This document shows positions 1-5,628 of a DNA stretch of 8,840 nucleotides, piece after piece. Source of the DNA: Candidatus Brocadiales bacterium (GTDB lineage Bacteria; Planctomycetota; Brocadiia; Brocadiales; Bathyanammoxibiaceae). How positions within the stretch are numbered: the stretch's first letter is position 1; each line of letters begins with the position of its first letter. The position numbers were made by a program, and so were the translations under genes. The stretch spans positions 1 through 8,840 of the forward strand of contig JAUQZZ010000081.1 of assembly GCA_030586765.1 (NCBI GenBank), read 5' to 3'. The notes beneath the pieces are model-generated. The model was not told the DNA's origin, did not search any database, and saw only the letters and a list, made by a program, of their open reading frames with translations.

Positions 1-2
1 AT

Positions 3-359
3 AATAAACTTCATATTGACCATATACTGCCTGAGAAGTGGAATTCAATAGAAGATTGGAAGAAAAAGTGGACCGAAGACCAATCTAGAAGATGGTTGCA
101 CAAAATAGGAAATCTCACCTTGCTTTCTGGAAAGAAAAACATTTCAGCCAGCAATGGCCCGTTTGACGAGAAAAAGAATATTTATAAAAAAGATTATGGT
201 GGTACTACGGCATTCGAAATTTCAAAGAAGATTGTAGAAAAATCAGATTGGCTAGAAAACGATGTTAAAGAAAGACAAAAATGGATGATAGAGCAAATTG
301 AGACAATTTTAGGGTTAAAGCTTGATGGTGGCACGGCATATGCTCAAAGTTCAACGTAG
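3..359 (+). CDS. GmrSD/DUF1524-type HNH-like nuclease, C-terminal fragment
   Basis: This is the 3' end of a gene that begins before the window; the open frame runs from base 3 and gives 118 residues. It starts with HIDHILPEKW, the H-x-x-H-x-L-P signature of the DUF1524 domain, followed by W..KIGNLTLLSGKKN and a later asparagine/lysine-rich SNGPFDEKKNIY stretch. In the GmrSD (DUF262-DUF1524) family this domain is the nuclease part of type IV restriction systems that act on modified DNA; the NTPase-like DUF262 half would lie upstream, unseen. The order of motifs and the short tail fit a normal DUF1524 C-terminus. GC content is about 36% by hand count, clearly lower than the following genes, which fits acquired defence DNA. 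The TAG stop lies inside the terminal repeat of a small palindromic element, so the last few residues may not be original. The family is fairly sure; the exact substrate is not known. Confidence 0.82.
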   Translation, partial: NKLHIDHILPEKWNSIEDWKKKWTEDQSRRWLHKIGNLTLLSGKKNISASNGPFDEKKNIYKKDYGGTTAFEISKKIVEKSDWLENDVKERQKWMIEQIETILGLKLDGGTAYAQSST

Positions 360-435
360 GGACAGACCTTCAGGTCTGTCCGTCTTGGATTACAACCTGG
401 AAAGGTCTCGTACAGGGCTAAAGCCCTGTCCCTAC
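356..435. repeat. 80-bp palindromic element with GTAG...CTAC ends (element 1)
   Basis: The ends are perfect 10-bp inverted repeats (gtagggacag at 356-365, ctgtccctac at 426-435). Inside are two hairpins: arms of 10 bp at 360-369 and 372-381, and arms of 8 bp at 412-419 and 422-429. No open frame and no convincing target-site duplication are seen. It resembles a small non-autonomous repeat. The upstream gene stops within its left end. There is no T-run, so I do not call it a terminator, though it could slow transcription. Confidence 0.75.
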
Positions 436-439
436 ATTA

Positions 440-471
440 CTCGCCAGGGGCGAGTCCGCCTCAGGCGTGAC
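440..471. repeat. Pair of small GC-rich palindromes
   Basis: Two adjacent hairpins are visible: ctcgcc/ggcgag (440-445, 449-454) and gtccgcct followed by aggcgtgac (454-461, 463-471), the latter with one bulged base. The second resembles palindromes at 4348-4364 and 8806-8822, which share the gtccgcc arm. It looks like a REP-type dispersed repeat; no function can be read from it. Confidence 0.5.
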
Positions 472-482
472 TTGTGCGAAGA

Positions 483-511
483 TTGAAGCTAAGATACATG
501 CCCCTTATAAT
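483..511 (+). promoter_or_regulatory. Sigma70-like promoter, probably for the tRNA nucleotidyltransferase gene
   Basis: TTGAAG (483-488) and a perfect TATAAT (506-511) are separated by 17 bp, the ideal spacing. Transcription would begin near 518 and give a leader of about 175 nt before the gene at 692. That leader contains the repeat at 571-595 and the hairpin element at 599-660. It is a motif match only; no start site is proven. Confidence 0.5.
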
Positions 512-570
512 GGAGTGGGATGCTAAAGAAGGCCCAATGGTTTAAGAGATTTAAAAGTTTAAAGTTGTAT

Positions 571-595
571 GTCATTCTGAGCGAAGCGAAGAATC
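571..595. repeat. Dispersed repeat gtcattctgag...cgaagaatc
   Basis: The stretch has gtcattctgag (571-581), a short middle, and cgaagaatc ending at 595. The same two outer blocks recur at 8796-8831, where a 15-bp palindrome fills the middle. Repeats with these outer blocks are, to my knowledge, common between genes in several anaerobic bacterial lineages. No coding function. Confidence 0.6.
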
Positions 596-598
596 CTG

Positions 599-660
599 GG
601 TAGACAACGAGGTTTACCTCGTTGAGCCACCATCAACGACCATAAAGGTCGTTGTCTACC
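599..660. repeat. 62-bp palindromic element with GTAG...CTAC ends (element 2)
   Basis: The ends are perfect 12-bp inverted repeats (ggtagacaacga at 599-610, tcgttgtctacc at 649-660). Two internal hairpins follow: caacgaggt/acctcgttg (605-613, 616-624) and caacgacc/ggtcgttg (634-641, 647-654). The plan is the same as in the element at 356-435 but the arm sequence differs. It lies in the probable leader of the next gene. Confidence 0.75.
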
Positions 661-691
661 TCTAGGAACTATTCAGTTTCAAAGGTCTAGA

Positions 692-2047
692 GTGGCTGGT
701 AGTATGAGTAGTGCAGAATCTAAGAAGTCTGTTGCTGTGAAAATAGTCCGCCACCTCCAGGAAAAGGGCTATAGGGCCCTCTTTGCGGGTGGGTGCGTCA
801 GGGATATGCTCATGGGGAGGGTTTCCGCTGACTACGACATAGCTACCAGCGCCCATCCTCAAGAGATAATGAAGCTCTTTAAGAAGACTATCCCTGTGGG
901 TGCCCAGTTTGGGGTGGTAATAGTTGTAGAAGATGACCATCAATTAGAGGTAGCAACCTTCCGCTCCGATAGCATCTATTCCGACGGACGCCACCCCGAT
1001 ACCATTACCTTTAGCGACCCGAAGGGGGATGCCCTCAGGCGGGACTTCACCATCAACGGTATGTTCTATGACCCACTCAAGGGAGAGCTATTGGACTATG
1101 TGGATGGGCAGAGAGATATACAGGCCAGGCTCATCCGTACTATTGGGGACCCTCAGCAGAGATTCCATGAGGACCGCCTCAGGATGATTCGTGCCATCCG
1201 CTTTGCCTGCCGCTTTAACTACGAGATAGAAGAGCGCACTAAAAAGTCCGTACTCGAGAATGCCTCCAGGGTCCTTACTGTAAGCTGGGAGAGGATTAGG
1301 GAGGAGCTGGAGAAGATACTCCTGGACGAGAGTAGAAAAAGGGGGATGGAACTCCTGGACGAGCTGGGCCTCCTGGTGCATATCCTCCCCGAAATCTCTG
1401 TTATGAAAGGGGTGAAACAGCCAGACAATCTTCACCCGGAGGGCGATGTCTTCACCCATACCCTCCTGGCCATATCCTACCTAAAAGACCCCTCCTGGGT
1501 CCTGGCCATGGGCGCACTTCTCCACGATGTAGCCAAACCCATAACAGCGGAGGAAAGGGACGGCAGGATTCGTTTCCCCTACCATGAGAGCATAGGTGCA
1601 GAGATGGCAGAAAAGATTTGCGACCGCTTGAAGACCTCCAGGGAGGAAAAAGAGTGCATAATGTGGCTCGTAAAGAGACACTTAGCCTTTAAGGATGCCC
1701 GCAAGATGAGACTAAGCACCCTCAAGAGGCTCCTCTCCCACCAGGATTATCCCCTCCTTGCAGAGGTGTCCAGGGTAGATGCCATGGCCAGCACAGGTGA
1801 CCTTGCCGATTACGATTTCTGTCAAGAGATGCGCGAGAGCCTAAAAGAGGAGGAGATAAAGCCCCCCCGACTCCTCACGGGCCATGACCTTATTGCTATG
1901 GGGCTCAGGCCTAGTCCTATATTCTCAGGGATACTCACCCGTTTATACGATGAACAGCTAGAGGGCAAGATTAGCACGAAAGAGCAGGCCATGGAAAGGG
2001 CCAGGGAGTTGGTGGAAGAAGGACTAAAGACAGGGAATAGGGATTAG
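692..2047 (+). CDS. cca: tRNA nucleotidyltransferase (CCA-adding type) with HD domain
   Basis: This 451-residue cytosolic enzyme adds or repairs the 3' CCA end of tRNAs. The class II nucleotidyltransferase head is clear: GGCVRD at residues 33-38, the metal-binding D47-Y-D49 pair, the flexible-loop sequence DGRHPDTITF (98-107), RRDFTIN (116-122), and the base-selecting EDRLR motif (160-164). An HD phosphohydrolase-like domain follows, with H256, H278-D279, H298 and D363. The retained flexible loop argues against a CC-only enzyme; A-adding or poly(A) polymerase activity cannot be excluded from sequence. I chose the GTG start because AAAGG (681-685) lies 6 nt before it; an ATG at 704 is the alternative, with poorer spacing. 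A sigma70-like promoter lies at 483-511. A perfect 9-bp inverted repeat overlaps the stop codon. The gene shows no truncation. Confidence 0.9.
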   Translation: MAGSMSSAESKKSVAVKIVRHLQEKGYRALFAGGCVRDMLMGRVSADYDIATSAHPQEIMKLFKKTIPVGAQFGVVIVVEDDHQLEVATFRSDSIYSDGRHPDTITFSDPKGDALRRDFTINGMFYDPLKGELLDYVDGQRDIQARLIRTIGDPQQRFHEDRLRMIRAIRFACRFNYEIEERTKKSVLENASRVLTVSWERIREELEKILLDESRKRGMELLDELGLLVHILPEISVMKGVKQPDNLHPEGDVFTHTLLAISYLKDPSWVLAMGALLHDVAKPITAEERDGRIRFPYHESIGAEMAEKICDRLKTSREEKECIMWLVKRHLAFKDARKMRLSTLKRLLSHQDYPLLAEVSRVDAMASTGDLADYDFCQEMRESLKEEEIKPPRLLTGHDLIAMGLRPSPIFSGILTRLYDEQLEGKISTKEQAMERARELVEEGLKTGNRD

Positions 2048-2065
2048 CTCCTTCCTTAATCCCTA
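2038..2065 (+). terminator. Possible weak stem-loop at the end of the tRNA nucleotidyltransferase gene
   Basis: tagggatta (2038-2046) and taatcccta (2057-2065) form a perfect 9-bp stem with a 10-nt loop that overlaps the stop codon. No T-run follows, so a standard intrinsic terminator is doubtful; it may instead protect the mRNA end. Confidence 0.25.
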
Positions 2066-2075
2066 GCCTATAGGA

Positions 2076-2103
2076 GTGACCTCAGAGGTTGGAGTCTTAT
2101 AAT
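2076..2103 (+). promoter_or_regulatory. Promoter-like box upstream of the first TPR gene
   Basis: A perfect TATAAT (2098-2103) is preceded by gtgacc (2076-2081, four of six matches to TTGACA) with 16 bp between. Transcription would begin near 2110, so the leader would contain almost the whole inverted repeat at 2109-2216. Motif evidence only. Confidence 0.4.
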
Positions 2104-2149
2104 AATATGAGACCCCTGAGAAACACAAGAAGATGCAGAAAAACTCTCT

Positions 2150-2197
2150 GTAGGACGGGCATCTTGCCCGTCTGGGCGGGCGAGACGCCCGCCCTAC
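2150..2197. repeat. 48-bp palindromic element with GTAG...CTAC ends (element 3)
   Basis: The ends gtaggacgggc (2150-2160) and gcccgccctac (2187-2197) are inverted repeats with one mismatch. Two back-to-back hairpins fill it: gacgggca/tgcccgtc (2154-2161, 2165-2172) and gggcgggcg/cgcccgccc (2174-2182, 2186-2194). Read in frame, it gives the peptide TGILPVWAGETPALP, a type of peptide I recognise as a common artefact of this repeat class, so gene starts upstream of it should be distrusted. Confidence 0.75.
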
Positions 2198-2207
2198 CCA
2201 GTTTTTC

Positions 2208-2212
2208 AGAGG
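2208..2212 (+). promoter_or_regulatory. Ribosome binding site AGAGG deciding the start of the first TPR gene
   Basis: AGAGG lies 8 nt before the ATG at 2221, a normal spacing. It falls within the right arm of the inverted repeat at 2109-2216 and would be base-paired if the leader folds. The upstream alternatives, TTG at 2089 and ATG at 2107, would translate the repeat. Confidence 0.45.
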
Positions 2213-2220
2213 TCTCTATA

Positions 2221-4287
2221 ATGGCATTCTCCACACTTTTTAGTGTTTCGTGTTACGCTCCCAGAGAATGGGCTATATTGTTGATTTTTTTCCTTTGTGG
2301 GTATGCACAACACGTCGGAGGGCATCTTGGGGAAGAAAGGGGATTATTCGCCACGCTTACCACAAGTCTTTTTGGCAGGGAGGTTGAGGCTGGGGAGGCT
2401 AGTGAGAGGGTTTCAAGGGCTGAGCCAAGGGATGCACAGGGCTGGCTGGATAGAGGCTTGTCACTGAAAGAGGAGGGGAGGTATAAGGAGGCTATGAGTT
2501 GTTTTGATCAGGCCCTTAGACACGACCCAGGCCTGGCTTCGGTTTGGTATTATAAGGGCTTAGCCATAGCCACCTTGGGGAAATACCAGGAAGCCCTTGT
2601 GTTCTTTAACAGAGCCTTAGAGATAAACCCCAGGGACCCTAAGGCATGGGGTAACAAAGGGATGGCACTTGCCTTACAGGGCAGGCAAGAAGAAGCCCTA
2701 GAGTGTTTTAGAAAGTCTTTAGAGATAAACTCAGATGACCCTCTTACATGGTATTATAAAGGGCTAATCCTAAACAAGCTGGGGAGATATGAGGAGGCCT
2801 TAGGAAATCTGGAGATGTCCCTGGAAATTAGCCCTGCTGATGCCAGGGCGTGGAATAACAAAGGGGTGGCTCTAGAGGCGCTAGGAAGATATAAGGAAGC
2901 CTTGAAATGTTACGGGTACGGCTTAATGGTTGACCCAGACCTTCTAGAGTTACAGGTCAATAAGGCCAGCGCTCTGACCAAACTGGAAAAGTACGGCGAA
3001 GCCCTTTCATGCCTTGACGAGGTTCTGAAGGTAAGGCCCTATGATGCCAAGGTGTTAGGTATGAAGGGAGAGACCTTAATCAAGCAGGGCTATTATCAAG
3101 AGGCCCTAAGCTGTTTTGAGAAACTCTTGAGTGTGGATCCGGAGGATACCACTGCGTGGCTTAATAGAGGGGTAGCTCTTACGGGTTTGACAAGATACAA
3201 AGACGCCTTAGAGTGTTACGAGAAGGTTTTCGAGATAGACCCAGAATCGGCTGATGCCTGGAGCGAGAAGGGTATGGCCCTAAGTGGGCTAGGCAGGCTG
3301 GGCGAGGCCCTGGAATGTCTCGATAAGGCCCTGGAGATAGCCCCCCAGTATACTAAGGCATGGCTGTATAAAGGAAGGGTTCAAATGGACCTCAAGAAGT
3401 CCGAAGAAGCCGTAGCTTGTTTTGATAAGGCCGTTGAGCTCAGCCCTATGGAAAAAGAGCCGTGGGTGAGTAGGGGAGAGCTACTTCTTGAATTGGGCAG
3501 GAGTGAGGAAGCGTTAGAGAGTTTTGACAGGGCCCTGAAAATCGACTCGGATGATATAGAGTTATTGGTTAAAAAAGGTAAGACCCTGACTAAACTGGGG
3601 AGGCCTAGAGAGGCGCTGGCATGCTTTAACAGGGTTCTGGAGATAGAACCTGGAGACACCAAGGCGTGGTTTAAGAAGGTAGAGGTTCTTTTAGGAATGG
3701 GCATGCAGGAGGCAGCCTTGGGATGCGTTGAGAGGATCTTGAAGTATGAGAAGAATAACCCTGAGGCCCTTTTTTGGAAAGGGGTAATCTTGGCCGAGCA
3801 AGGCAATAATGAGGATGCCCTGAAGTGGCTCGATAAGGCGACAAGGGGAAATCCAGAAGATCGTAGGATGTGGGTAAAGAAAGGGGCTGTGCTTTTAAGA
3901 TTGTATAAGTATAAAGAAGCCCTAGAGTGTATTGAAAATGCATTGAAGCTTAAAAAAGGTGGCAGCGATTACGAGACCTGGGTAGTTAAAGGAGATATAC
4001 TAGAGAAGTTGCATAGGCCTGATGAGGCATTAGACTGTTACGAGTTGGCCGTTAAGTTTAACCCAGACTTTTCTAAGGCCTGGCTAAAGAGGGGGATTGC
4101 CTTGCGAGATCTGGGCAGATTTACTGAGGCCCTGAACTCCTATGACAAGTCCTTAGAGATTAACCCAAAGTATGCCGAGGCGTGGCAGGCCAAGGGGGCC
4201 CTCTTGGAGATATCGGGTAGAAGGGCAGAGGCGCAAAAGTGCTACGAAAAGGCCAGGGAAATAGATCCAAGTATTGTCAAAAAATAA
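2221..4287 (+). CDS. Large TPR-repeat protein with hydrophobic N-terminus
   Basis: The 688-residue product is almost wholly tetratricopeptide repeats: I count 18 units of 34 residues (unit 15 has 36), coded at about 2434-4275, with the usual W4, G8, Y11, A20 and P32 pattern. Such arrays form superhelical protein-binding scaffolds; no enzyme domain is present, so the partner and process are unknown. Residues 17-29 form a hydrophobic run after R15, with a possible signal peptidase site after A29, so export or membrane anchoring is likely. About 40 residues link this to the first repeat. Thirteen of the 18 units have cysteine at the same helix-B position. The frame is open back to a TTG at 2089, but that extension crosses a repeat element, so I use ATG 2221 with AGAGG 8 nt upstream. 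Its first codons closely match the start of the gene at 6791. A smaller paralogue follows at 4455. Confidence 0.85.
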   Translation: MAFSTLFSVSCYAPREWAILLIFFLCGYAQHVGGHLGEERGLFATLTTSLFGREVEAGEASERVSRAEPRDAQGWLDRGLSLKEEGRYKEAMSCFDQALRHDPGLASVWYYKGLAIATLGKYQEALVFFNRALEINPRDPKAWGNKGMALALQGRQEEALECFRKSLEINSDDPLTWYYKGLILNKLGRYEEALGNLEMSLEISPADARAWNNKGVALEALGRYKEALKCYGYGLMVDPDLLELQVNKASALTKLEKYGEALSCLDEVLKVRPYDAKVLGMKGETLIKQGYYQEALSCFEKLLSVDPEDTTAWLNRGVALTGLTRYKDALECYEKVFEIDPESADAWSEKGMALSGLGRLGEALECLDKALEIAPQYTKAWLYKGRVQMDLKKSEEAVACFDKAVELSPMEKEPWVSRGELLLELGRSEEALESFDRALKIDSDDIELLVKKGKTLTKLGRPREALACFNRVLEIEPGDTKAWFKKVEVLLGMGMQEAALGCVERILKYEKNNPEALFWKGVILAEQGNNEDALKWLDKATRGNPEDRRMWVKKGAVLLRLYKYKEALECIENALKLKKGGSDYETWVVKGDILEKLHRPDEALDCYELAVKFNPDFSKAWLKRGIALRDLGRFTEALNSYDKSLEINPKYAEAWQAKGALLEISGRRAEAQKCYEKAREIDPSIVKK

Positions 4288-4347
4288 TAAAAGTAAACCT
4301 CTGAAAGAGTATCCACCAAGGTGGGCGGGGTCATGTGCGTCGGAGGC

Positions 4348-4364
4348 GTCCGCCTAAGGCGGAC
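4348..4364. repeat. Palindrome gtccgcc/ggcggac
   Basis: Arms gtccgcc (4348-4354) and ggcggac (4358-4364) enclose 3 nt. Wider, weaker symmetry joins ggtca (4329-4333) and tgacc (4373-4377), so this is the tip of a larger imperfect palindrome. Related copies with the same arm lie at 454-471 and 8806-8822. Confidence 0.5.
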
Positions 4365-4375
4365 CTTTGGCGTGA

Positions 4376-4408
4376 CCAGAGGCAGATTCACCTCTGGCAG
4401 ACTTTTTT
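4376..4408 (+). terminator. Possible intrinsic terminator after the first TPR gene
   Basis: ccagagg (4376-4382) and cctctgg (4391-4397) form a perfect 7-bp stem with an 8-nt loop. A run of six T begins at 4403, five bases after the stem, which is later than in a typical terminator. It may separate the two TPR genes, with only moderate strength. Confidence 0.35.
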
Positions 4409-4444
4409 GCTGTAGTCAAGGACTCTTTCTTTAAGTTATTAGAC

Positions 4445-4450
4445 AGGAGG
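4445..4450 (+). promoter_or_regulatory. Strong ribosome binding site for the second TPR gene
   Basis: A perfect AGGAGG lies 4 nt before the ATG at 4455. It fixes the start and is much stronger than the site before the first TPR gene, suggesting different translation levels. Confidence 0.8.
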
Positions 4451-4454
4451 GACT

Positions 4455-5453
4455 ATGAGGGGGAGAACGCTGTGTAGGGTCTACCTTTTTTTTATAGTAT
4501 CCTTTTACAGCTGTGTGGGGACAGCCCTTGGGCTGTCCGTTATTCTTTATGGAGCGGATACACCCAGGTGGATGAGCGCTATCCTTGCGGCTGAGGCCTC
4601 CAGTGATGCTAGGGATGCTGAGGTCTGGTTCAAGAGGGGCAATAACATGGTGATGCTGGGGCGGTACGAGGAGGCCCTGGAGTATTATGATAATGCACTA
4701 AGGGTTGACCCAAGGTTTACCCGCGCCTGGAGTAACAAAGGTAATACCCTGGGCATGTTAAAGAGATATTGGGAGGCCCTGGAATGTTTCGATAGGGCAC
4801 TGGAGATAAATCATCAGGATGCCTATGCATGGAATGGCAGGGGTAATGTCCTTATCGGACTAAAGAACTATATCGAAGCCCTGGAGAGTCTAGAGAAGGC
4901 CTTGGGAATAGATCCAAAGTACGCCTACGCATGGAATAGTAAGGGAAATGCCTTGGTACAGATGAAAAGATACAATGAGGCCCTGGAGTCCTACGATAAG
5001 GCCCTGGAGATTGACCCACGGTTCGTGGATGCATGGTTCAACAAAGGCAACACTTTGACGGAGGCTGAGAGATATGAGGAGGCCTTAGATGCTTATGATA
5101 GGGTGCTGGTGCTTGAACCTAAGTCTGCTAGCGGATGGTATGGCAAAGGAGAGGCCCTGAATCAACTAGAGAGGTATGAGGAGGCCCTCAGGTGCTACGA
5201 CCTAGCTCTGGAAAGGTTACCTAATTTTGCTGAGGCCTGGAATGGTAAGGCTAATGTGTTAAATAAACTGGGGAGATATAGCGAGGCAGTAGAATGTTGT
5301 AATAAGGCCCTGGAGATTGACCCTCAACAGGAGGATGCATGGCTGAACAAGGGGATGGCCCTCAAGGGATTAGGAAGTCCTGAAGAGGCCCAGAAATGTT
5401 ACGAAAAGGCGAAGATTCGGAAAGAGGATTTAGAAACCAGCAGGAAGAACTAA
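4455..5453 (+). CDS. TPR-repeat protein with hydrophobic N-terminus
   Basis: The 332-residue product has a basic start (MRGRTLCR), a hydrophobic segment at about residues 11-31, a linker, and then eight TPR units from residue 55 to about 321, the last one short. Repeats are close to consensus (for example NALVQMKRYNEALESYDKAL), with W at position 4 in every unit. It is a scaffold protein with no catalytic domain; the hydrophobic N-terminus suggests a signal peptide or membrane anchor, with no clear cleavage site. It looks like a shorter paralogue of the TPR protein at 2221-4287, probably from a local duplication with loss or gain of units. The start is fixed by AGGAGG at 4445. Oddly, residues 22-28 (GTALGLS) are coded by a perfect 9-bp palindrome related to the repeat at 356-435. 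Function and partners are unknown. Confidence 0.85.
   Translation: MRGRTLCRVYLFFIVSFYSCVGTALGLSVILYGADTPRWMSAILAAEASSDARDAEVWFKRGNNMVMLGRYEEALEYYDNALRVDPRFTRAWSNKGNTLGMLKRYWEALECFDRALEINHQDAYAWNGRGNVLIGLKNYIEALESLEKALGIDPKYAYAWNSKGNALVQMKRYNEALESYDKALEIDPRFVDAWFNKGNTLTEAERYEEALDAYDRVLVLEPKSASGWYGKGEALNQLERYEEALRCYDLALERLPNFAEAWNGKANVLNKLGRYSEAVECCNKALEIDPQQEDAWLNKGMALKGLGSPEEAQKCYEKAKIRKEDLETSRKN
4519..4538. repeat. Repeat-like hairpin inside the signal-peptide-coding region
   Basis: ggacagccc (4519-4527) and gggctgtcc (4530-4538) form a perfect 9-bp hairpin with a 2-nt loop. The outer bases gggacag and ctgtccgt are shared with the first hairpin of the element at 356-435. It stays in frame and codes GTALGLS. 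Confidence 0.55.
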
Positions 5454-5628
5454 AGACCCCTACAAGATCAACCTTAGGTGGACCTCTGGCTGCCTGAACC
5501 TTGTTAGAGACTGGGGCTAGGCCTCTAAGAGGACATATCTCGCACTCAAGCCTATACAGTATGGTAGACATATTTCCTTGATTTTATCTACATCTTTTGA
5601 TACCTTGCAGTCTTCTATAGGAGGGTAG
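5454..5628. other. Intergenic region before mqnE
   Basis: These 175 bases hold no credible open frame. A weak promoter candidate is aggaca (5530-5535), 17 bp, then tataca (5553-5558), each matching four of six consensus bases. A small palindrome cctct/agagg lies at 5522-5532. No terminator with a T-run is visible for the upstream TPR gene, so read-through into mqnE is possible. I recognise no riboswitch. Confidence 0.35.

Larger units (their letters stand above)
2109..2216. repeat. Fold-back repeat enclosing a GTAG...CTAC element
   Basis: Outer arms gagacccctgagaaac (2109-2124) and gtttttcagaggtctc (2201-2216) are inverted repeats with two mismatches in 16. A second inner pair, gaaaaact/agtttttc (2138-2145, 2200-2207), flanks the core element at 2150-2197. 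The trinucleotide tat lies on both sides (2106-2108, 2217-2219), a possible but weak target duplication. A sequence like the left arm recurs at 8771-8788. The right arm contains AGAGG, the likely ribosome binding site of the TPR gene at 2221. Confidence 0.6.

Noticed and set aside
360..429. Hairpins after the nuclease gene as an intrinsic terminator
   Set aside because: No T-run follows either stem, and the two hairpins fit the repeat-element plan better.
498..545. Tiny open frame of 15 codons (starting MPLIMEW) between the repeats
   Set aside because: It has no ribosome binding site, no recognisable homology, and overlaps the -10 box; there is no support for coding.
2089..2220. Longer start (TTG 2089 or ATG 2107) for the large TPR protein
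   Set aside because: The extension translates the inverted repeat and the palindromic element at 2150-2197, giving a peptide typical of that repeat, and the hydrophobic signal would then lie about 60 residues in. ATG 2221 has a better spaced ribosome binding site.
2434..5417. 102-bp periodicity mistaken for a CRISPR or satellite array
   Set aside because: The period is exactly 34 codons, stays in frame, diverges strongly at the DNA level and encodes TPR units.
5362..5571. Minus-strand frames across gene ends and gaps, including this one and that at 6713-7246
   Set aside because: They lie largely opposite strong plus-strand genes, have no recognisable domains, and read as shadows of the coding strand.
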